DNA of 5,914 nucleotides from positions 377-6,290 of the forward strand of contig WQTB01000039.1 of assembly GCA_009786495.1 (NCBI GenBank), read 5' to 3'. Below are positions 1 through 4,190 of the stretch, one piece after another; position 1 is the first letter of the stretch, and each line of letters opens with the position of its first letter. The notes beneath the pieces are model-generated. The model was given only the letters and a program-made list of their open reading frames with translations, was not told the origin of the DNA and did no database searches. The position numbers and the translations under genes are program-made. The DNA is from Treponema sp. GTDB taxonomy: Bacteria; Spirochaetota; Spirochaetia; Treponematales; Breznakiellaceae.

Positions 1-777
1 GGGATTTACAATTTAAAAGCTGTAATGGAAGGGGAGAGAGCGGTTATTACTTTTGATTCATCGGGCGCAGCCGCAAGAAACGCGATTCTTTACCGCAGTA
101 CTCAGCCTGTTCAAAGTCCGCAGGATTTGCTTAACGCCGTCATTGTACAGTCGGGAATTGTTTCTCCATTTGTTGATTTTCCCGTTCCCGGCATTTCATG
201 GTATTACGCGATTATTTTTGAAGACGACATCGCAAGCGGAAACATGGGAATAAAGCCCGGTATTAATGCGACTGTATCGGCTGTAACGATCAGCGGGCAG
301 GATCAGGAAAGAGCGATTCGTCCGATACCGCTTCCAATCCTTACGTTACGTGATACAATTTCCGGCGGGCTATTTATCGCGGATATTCCCAATCATACGC
401 CTTTAAGCGCGCAGACTTCCGAAACGCTGCGTAATACGCAAATACCTGTAAAAGCGCCGCTTGTTCTAAAAAATCCGCGAGTCTTCACAGTTGATCTTGC
501 GGCTCCGGCAGGCGGCGAAGATTCGGCGCTGATTCAGATTGTAATGGAATATTTTTTAAAGTTTGAATGGGAAACCGCGCGCGTCAGCCTGCAGCATTAC
601 CTTTCACTGCCAAGGTCAAAAGAAATTGAAGCGCGCGCCCGGTTCTATCTTGGCCAGGCTCTATATTATACCGCGAATTACAGGGAGGCTTTAATCGTAT
701 TTCTTTCATTCAGATCGCAGTATCCTGACGAAGCGAATGTCTGGATAGACGCCGTACTCACCGCGATGGTGTATTAA
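1..777 (+). CDS. Fn3-like/TPR-like protein, 5'-truncated by window edge
   Basis: The reading frame is open from base 1 to the TAA at 775-777, giving at least 258 residues. The first ATG (base 25) has no ribosome site, and the residues before it (GIYNLKAV) read as the first strand of the domain, so the true start is outside the window. Residues 1 to about 90 look like a fibronectin type III-like beta domain: 'AVITFDSS', then 'ILYRSTQPV', then 'SPFVDFPVPGISWYYAIIF'. A proline-rich linker follows (about 105-165). The last 85 residues are helical and TPR-like ('ARARFYLGQALYYTANYREA'). Such proteins are known to me mainly from spirochaetes, probably in the envelope or periplasm, but the signal sequence would lie upstream and cannot be checked. 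No enzymatic motif is visible, so the role is unknown; protein binding is an inference from the two domain types. The next gene begins 5 bases after the stop on the same strand. Confidence 0.8.
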   Translation, partial: GIYNLKAVMEGERAVITFDSSGAAARNAILYRSTQPVQSPQDLLNAVIVQSGIVSPFVDFPVPGISWYYAIIFEDDIASGNMGIKPGINATVSAVTISGQDQERAIRPIPLPILTLRDTISGGLFIADIPNHTPLSAQTSETLRNTQIPVKAPLVLKNPRVFTVDLAAPAGGEDSALIQIVMEYFLKFEWETARVSLQHYLSLPRSKEIEARARFYLGQALYYTANYREALIVFLSFRSQYPDEANVWIDAVLTAMVY

Positions 778-782
778 ATTAA

Positions 783-1742
783 ATGCCGCTTGTAAATATT
801 GGAACACTAATAAAAAAACTCCGTATTCAGCAGGGGATAACGCAGGAGGAACTTGCGTATCCTGTGATTGAACAGTCAACATTGTCAAGGATAGAAAACG
901 GGCAGACTACGCCTAATAAAAGCACAACCGAGATGCTGCTTGAAAGGCTTGGGTATAACCCCGGCAATATCGATATCGCCGTTGATAAAAGAACCGCAGA
1001 TATCCATAAAACGATGGATGAACTTTACGCTTTAATAAAAACAGAAAGCATATATGAAGATCAGGCTGAAAGGACCGAAAAAGCTGAAGCGATAATTAAA
1101 ACGCTGGAAGCAGACAGCGAATTTATGGCGGAGCGCGTTAACAGGCAGTATATTTTATTAAATAAAGCGATGTGCGCTTTACACAAAAAAGAAGATCTGC
1201 AAAGCGTGCATGAAATGCTTATGGAAGCGATGAAAATCAGTATCCCTGAATATAATGAAAAAGACATAGATAAATATTATCTTTCCAAGCAGGATGTGCG
1301 CATAATAAATCTTACCGCGATGGTCTACCGTGATAACGGGCGTCTTGAAGACGGTATCGAGGTACTGAGCCTTTTAAAAAAGAACTTCGAGGAAACCAAC
1401 ATTGACAAGGAATCCAAAGGGGAATATTACGCCAGCGTTGTCTACGCTCTTGCTACGCTTCTTGCCTATGCCAAAAGATATAAGGAAGCTCTTGATATGT
1501 GCGACCGCGCGGCGGAAGTATGCAAGGAAACAGGGGTTTTCCGCCTTTTGCCTTTGATAATTGCTTATAAGTCTCAAAATATGTTTAATTGGGGAGAAAA
1601 AGAGGGGTGCCTTGAGCGTGTGATGCCTGAGTGTATTGAGCTTGCGAAGCAGTCGTATTATGCTTCAAAGATGTTCGATTTCCACAACTGGAGCGATAAG
1701 ATAAAAAATTTCGCCAAAATTCATCTTGGTTTGGAACTGTAA
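783..1742 (+). CDS. XRE-family HTH regulator with TPR-rich C-terminus (RRNPP-like)
   Basis: This 319-residue protein begins with an XRE/Cro-type helix-turn-helix at about residues 5-57: 'IKKLRIQQGITQEELA' gives the first helices and 'QSTLSRIENG' (31-40) the recognition helix. Residues 65 to about 310 are helical with TPR-like pairs near 121-155, 173-205 and 217-250 ('ALATLLAYAKRYKEALDMC'). HTH plus TPR at about 300 residues is the architecture of RRNPP regulators (Rgg, PlcR, PrgX, NprR), cytoplasmic DNA-binding proteins that sense short imported peptides. Membership is inferred from architecture, not from a profile score. An in-frame TAA at 780-782 directly precedes the ATG, so no earlier start exists. 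No Shine-Dalgarno sequence is visible, so reinitiation after the preceding gene is likely. The C-terminus is paralogous to the remnant at 2160-2334. Residues 277-284 are an 8-codon stretch absent from that remnant. Target genes are not evident from the sequence. Confidence 0.88.
   Translation: MPLVNIGTLIKKLRIQQGITQEELAYPVIEQSTLSRIENGQTTPNKSTTEMLLERLGYNPGNIDIAVDKRTADIHKTMDELYALIKTESIYEDQAERTEKAEAIIKTLEADSEFMAERVNRQYILLNKAMCALHKKEDLQSVHEMLMEAMKISIPEYNEKDIDKYYLSKQDVRIINLTAMVYRDNGRLEDGIEVLSLLKKNFEETNIDKESKGEYYASVVYALATLLAYAKRYKEALDMCDRAAEVCKETGVFRLLPLIIAYKSQNMFNWGEKEGCLERVMPECIELAKQSYYASKMFDFHNWSDKIKNFAKIHLGLEL
1646..1677 (+). repeat. Direct repeat, copy 1 (within regulator 3' end)
   Basis: Thirty-two bases encoding KQSYYASKMF match 2241-2272 at 31 of 32 positions; the single difference is a T/C at a silent third codon position. 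A second shared block, CCGCCTTTTGCCTTTG, lies upstream at 1541-1556 and is repeated exactly at 2160-2175. The spacing between blocks differs by 24 bases between the two copies. The similarity comes from paralogous coding sequence, not from a mobile element. Confidence 0.9.
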
Positions 1743-1979
1743 AAATCCGCAGAGTCGAATTAAGGTATTATCCTGAAACAAGCGAACCTGCGATAAAACC
1801 CAACAACGGCATACTATACTTGTGCAGCCGGTCTACTTTAGAGAACAAAAGATAAATTAAGAACACCCAAAATGTTCCTGCTTCTAAAGCAACGTCTGCG
1901 ATAAAAGCAGAAAGCCCGATTTTATCTAAATTTTGGGCTACAGTCAAGCTGCCAAAAATCACCTTTGTAGAAATGGTAA

Positions 1980-2078
1980 TTACATAGGAAATCCGCCAGA
2001 AATCGTAATACTGGAAAATGATCCAAAAAGAACCACTAACAAGAACAACAACAATGACAATAACAACTTTCTAATCAT
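1980..2078 (-). CDS. 32-residue hydrophobic peptide; possible signal precursor
   Basis: This is what the sequence encodes as it stands: a 32-residue peptide from the ATG at 2078 to the TAA at 1980-1982. It has a basic start (MIRK), a long Leu/Val hydrophobic core to about residue 18, and a small polar tail 'GSFSSITISGGFPM'. The promoter and AAGGAG site upstream are good enough for real expression. The layout (charged N-terminus, secretion-like core, short C-terminal tail) resembles precursors of RRNPP signalling peptides, and an RRNPP-like regulator gene lies next to it in convergent orientation. The competing reading is that this is only the head of a frameshifted 103-residue membrane protein, which the long open -1 frame favours. 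The hydrophobicity is partly forced by a trinucleotide repeat that reads Leu/Val-rich in more than one frame. Confidence 0.35.
   Translation of the reverse strand: MIRKLLLSLLLFLLVVLFGSFSSITISGGFPM
2037..2067. repeat. Imperfect AAC/GTT trinucleotide tract
   Basis: The plus strand shows imperfect AAC repeats interrupted by AAG, AAT and GAC. On the minus strand this codes the hydrophobic core of the small ORF: Leu-rich in the frame of the ATG and Val/Ile-rich in the -1 frame. Because the tract reads hydrophobic in both frames, the site of the missing base cannot be placed exactly. Such tracts are also prone to replication slippage. Confidence 0.6.
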
Positions 2079-2085
2079 GTTCAAT

Positions 2086-2091
2086 CTCCTT
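2086..2091 (-). promoter_or_regulatory. Ribosome binding site of the minus-strand small ORF
   Basis: AAGGAG on the minus strand lies 7 bases before the ATG at 2078, a near-ideal Shine-Dalgarno sequence and spacing. It fixes the start of the small hydrophobic ORF and argues that this start is used or was used until recently. Confidence 0.85.
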
Positions 2092-2107
2092 AAAATAATA
2101 TATGTTA

Positions 2108-2136
2108 AGGATATACCAAAAATTTGATTTTGTCAA
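2108..2136 (-). promoter_or_regulatory. Sigma-70-type promoter for the minus-strand small ORF
   Basis: On the minus strand a perfect -35 TTGACA (2136-2131) is followed after 17 bases by TATCCT (2113-2108). An alternative overlapping -10, TATATC at 2115-2110, is preceded by TGG as in an extended -10 element. Transcription would begin near 2100, leaving a leader of about 20 bases with the AAGGAG site. An AT-rich dyad, AAAAT-TTG-ATTTT at 2119-2131, fills part of the spacer and overlaps the last base of the -35; it could be an operator. The promoter lies 24 bases from the start of the regulator remnant. Confidence 0.72.
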
Positions 2137-2159
2137 CTAGTGCATTTTCCCTTCAAAAA

Positions 2160-2334
2160 CCGCCTTTTGCCTTTGGTAACCGCGTATAAAGCTCATTGTC
2201 TATATTATCTTGGAAACAATGATGAGTGTTCCGGGCTTTTGAAGCAGTCGTATTACGCTTCAAAGATGTTCGGTTACCGCAATTGGGAAGTCATGGTAAT
2301 GGATGACGCGAAAGAATTTGGCATAGATCTGTAA
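2160..2334 (+). pseudogene. 3' remnant of a second HTH-TPR regulator
   Basis: This frame encodes only the last 58 residues of a protein paralogous to the regulator at 783-1742. Shared blocks are 'RLLPL..AYK' and 'KQSYYASKMF', and both copies end in a Leu-stop after a similar length. Homology begins abruptly at 2160 and nothing resembling an HTH domain lies upstream. The frame could open at a GTG at 2140, but no ribosome site is present, so expression is unlikely. The copies differ by an 8-codon gap: the remnant's 'GNNDECSGLLKQS' corresponds to 'GEKEGC', eight extra residues, then an 'IELAKQS' stretch in the intact gene. Amino-acid divergence elsewhere (for example 'LVTAYKAHCLYYLG' against 'LIIAYKSQNMFNWG') means the duplication is old or the two were acquired separately. 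Confidence 0.82.
2241..2272 (+). repeat. Direct repeat, copy 2 (within regulator remnant)
   Basis: This block matches 1646-1677 at 31 of 32 bases and is the best-conserved part of the remnant. It lies 595 bases downstream of copy 1 in the same orientation, so recombination between the copies could delete the whole minus-strand cassette between them. Confidence 0.9.
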
Positions 2335-2384
2335 ATATGAGCGAAATAACATACATAATTCCCTTTTCTTTTAATATATAAACA
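2335..2384. other. Short AT-rich gap between convergent units; no terminator seen
   Basis: These 50 bases separate the stop of the regulator remnant (+) from the stop of the ABC transporter operon (-). I looked for a GC-rich hairpin followed by a T-run on either strand and saw none, so the end of the ABC transcript is not marked by an obvious intrinsic terminator here. Confidence 0.5.
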
Positions 2385-4190
2385 TCAAGCTTTATACTGC
2401 GCAAGGCAAAGTTCGTAGTATCTGCCTTTAAGCGCCATTAATTCTTCGTGCGTTCCGCTTTCCGTGATTTGCCCGTCGCTTATGAACATAATTTTTGTGC
2501 AGTTGCGGATCGTGGAAAGGCGGTGCGCGATTATGAATGAAGTGCGCCCATTCATTAAGGTTTGAATTCCCTGCTGCACAAGCTGTTCAGTCCCTGTGTC
2601 GATGCTGCTTGTCGCTTCATCAAGAATTAAAATCCGCGGGTTGGAAATAAGCGTGCGGGTAAAAGCTAAAAGCTGTCTTTCACCTGAAGAAATTCCGCCG
2701 CCGCGCTCCGTTATTTTTGTGTTGTAGCCTTCGGGAAGTTTTTCTATGAAGCTGTTGGCGCCGATAAGCTGCGCGGCCGCGCGGATTTCTTCGTCTGTGG
2801 CGTCAAGTTTCCCGTAACGGATGTTGTCCGCGATGGTACCCGTAAAAAGGAAGCTGTCCTGAAGCATTATTCCCATCCGCCTTCTTAGCGAATTTAAAGT
2901 AGCTTTCATTATGTCCTGGCCGTCAATCAGAACAGTGCCTTCTTCAATATTATAGAAACGCGAAAGCAGATTTACGATGGTTGTTTTTCCGGCGCCTGTA
3001 GGTCCTACTATCGCGATGCTATGCCCGGGGTGCGCTTCAAAACTAACATTGCTAAGAACATTGCGCGTTTTATCGTAACTGAAGCTTACGTTTTTAAATT
3101 CGACATGACCCCTGACAAACGGAATTTCAACGGCGTTAGGAACATCCTGTATTGTTACAGGCTCCGCTATCGTGTCGAAAATTCTGTCAAGGTAAGCCAT
3201 CGCTGTGATAAAAGTGTTATAAATATTCGCAAGGTTGATTATCGGCTGCCAGAAACGCCATGCGTAGTTTCCCATAACAAGCAGCATCCCGAAACTTGCC
3301 ATCGGGTTCATCCAGTAAACGCCCATGATATAAACAAAAGAAAAAACAATCTGGCTGATGGTTTCCGTGGAAAACCAGACCGTGTTTGAAATATAGATCG
3401 CCTTCATCCATGATTTGTTGCGCTCGTTTGTAAGACTTTCCATTATGCCGTGATTTTTATCCTGCCTGTTAAAAGCCTGCGTTACCCTTACCCCGTCGAT
3501 TGATTCCTGGACGTATGCGTTAAGGTTCGCGTTCTTGTTTGACACCATCTGCCACGCTTTTCTTTGCGCGGGTTTTATAATCCAGATAAAAAGCGCGAAC
3601 ACAGGAAGCCCCAATACTGTAATTGTGGCAAGCTCGGGGCTTACCTGGTACATGAAAAATATTATGAAAATAATATTTAAAACTTCTATAATAAAGTTGA
3701 TAATGCCGTTGGAAAGCGCGTCAGAAACGCTGTTTACATACGGTACTACACGCACGAAAATTTTTCCGTGGGGGCGGCTGTCATAAAAGCTGAAAGAAAG
3801 CTTCTGAAGGTGCGAAAAAAGATCGTAGCGGATGTCGTGAATAATTCCGGCTCCCGCCCTTGCGACAAGGATGTTCCTGATTGCACCTAACGCAATGCTT
3901 ACGACTATCGACGCTGTTAAAAATAACGCCATTATAAGAAGCTGGCGTATATCCTTGTTTGGAACCGCGTTATCAAGGGCTTCTTTTACAAACAACGGGC
4001 CTACAAGCGAAGCTAATGACGCCATGATGCTGAATAAAAGAGATTTTTTAAGTGGCCCCTGCGCCTTTATAAGATAGCCTACAACGCGTTTTATGTTAAA
4101 AAGGCTTACTTTTTCGTCAAGGTATTCGTCGACATCGTAGCGGTTTTGCTCTTTGCCTGTTTTTTGTTCCTGTTTTTTTCGCCGCAGCAT
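2385..4190 (-). CDS. Heterodimeric ABC exporter subunit, catalytic NBD
   Basis: This 601-residue half-transporter has a basic cytoplasmic N-terminus (MLRRKKQEQK), a six-helix type I exporter domain (helices near 50-72, 84-104, 161-183, 187-205, 277-294 and 301-324) and a nucleotide-binding domain from about 360. The A-loop Tyr372, Walker A GPTGAGKT (396-403), Q-loop Gln444, Walker B ending Asp524, catalytic Glu525, D-loop SSID (528-531) and switch His556 are all present. The signature is degraded to ISSGE (500-504) where LSGGQ is usual. In heterodimeric exporters this subunit hydrolyses ATP using the partner's signature. The product acts in the inner membrane and couples ATP hydrolysis to export; drug, lipid or peptide substrates are all possible and none can be assigned. 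Its ATG overlaps the partner's stop by one base (TAATG), and GGAGG lies 7 bases upstream, so translation is coupled and near-equal amounts are expected. Confidence 0.95.
   Translation of the reverse strand: MLRRKKQEQKTGKEQNRYDVDEYLDEKVSLFNIKRVVGYLIKAQGPLKKSLLFSIMASLASLVGPLFVKEALDNAVPNKDIRQLLIMALFLTASIVVSIALGAIRNILVARAGAGIIHDIRYDLFSHLQKLSFSFYDSRPHGKIFVRVVPYVNSVSDALSNGIINFIIEVLNIIFIIFFMYQVSPELATITVLGLPVFALFIWIIKPAQRKAWQMVSNKNANLNAYVQESIDGVRVTQAFNRQDKNHGIMESLTNERNKSWMKAIYISNTVWFSTETISQIVFSFVYIMGVYWMNPMASFGMLLVMGNYAWRFWQPIINLANIYNTFITAMAYLDRIFDTIAEPVTIQDVPNAVEIPFVRGHVEFKNVSFSYDKTRNVLSNVSFEAHPGHSIAIVGPTGAGKTTIVNLLSRFYNIEEGTVLIDGQDIMKATLNSLRRRMGIMLQDSFLFTGTIADNIRYGKLDATDEEIRAAAQLIGANSFIEKLPEGYNTKITERGGGISSGERQLLAFTRTLISNPRILILDEATSSIDTGTEQLVQQGIQTLMNGRTSFIIAHRLSTIRNCTKIMFISDGQITESGTHEELMALKGRYYELCLAQYKA

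Larger units (their letters stand above)
1768..2078 (-). pseudogene. Small membrane protein gene with one-base frameshift
   Basis: On the minus strand an ATG at 2078 has a strong promoter and an AAGGAG ribosome site, but its frame stops after 32 codons at 1980. The -1 frame is open for 100 sense codons from 2070 to a TAA at 1768-1770 and encodes a plausible membrane protein. Adding one base, either to the A3 run at 2068-2070 or to the T5 run (A5 on the plus strand) at 2025-2029, joins the start to this frame and gives 103 residues. The product would have an N-terminal hydrophobic helix, then 'FWIIFQYYDFWRIS', a second membrane segment around 'GTFWVFLIYLLFS' and a short hydrophobic C-terminus 'PLLGFIAGSLVSG'. 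I do not recognise the family. The region is AT-rich (about 35% G+C). The lesion may be a recent mutation, a homopolymer sequencing error, or less likely a programmed -1 frameshift. The gene converges on the HTH regulator, with 25 bases between their ends. Confidence 0.6.

Noticed and set aside
757..777. The Fn3/TPR gene ends in LTAMVY, matching LTAMVY inside the regulator (near 1311-1327) with 15 of 17 bases alike
   Set aside because: The similarity stops immediately on both sides and the preceding residues fit the tail of the first protein, so chance is more likely than a gene fusion or recombination scar.
1933..2127. Plus-strand ORF of 64 codons rich in Asn
   Set aside because: The Asn/Thr run is the antisense reading of the AAC/GTT tract, there is no ribosome site, and the minus strand has clear expression signals.
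1743..2159. Insertion sequence or miniature transposable element
   Set aside because: No terminal inverted repeats or flanking duplications are visible; the only repeats are paralogous coding blocks of the regulator.
2335..2384. Possible bidirectional terminator between convergent genes
   Set aside because: No stable inverted repeat with a T-run could be found.
3021..3389. Plus-strand ORF of 122 codons opposite the ABC gene
   Set aside because: It is a shadow of the strongly supported ABC ATPase on the other strand and has no recognisable domain.
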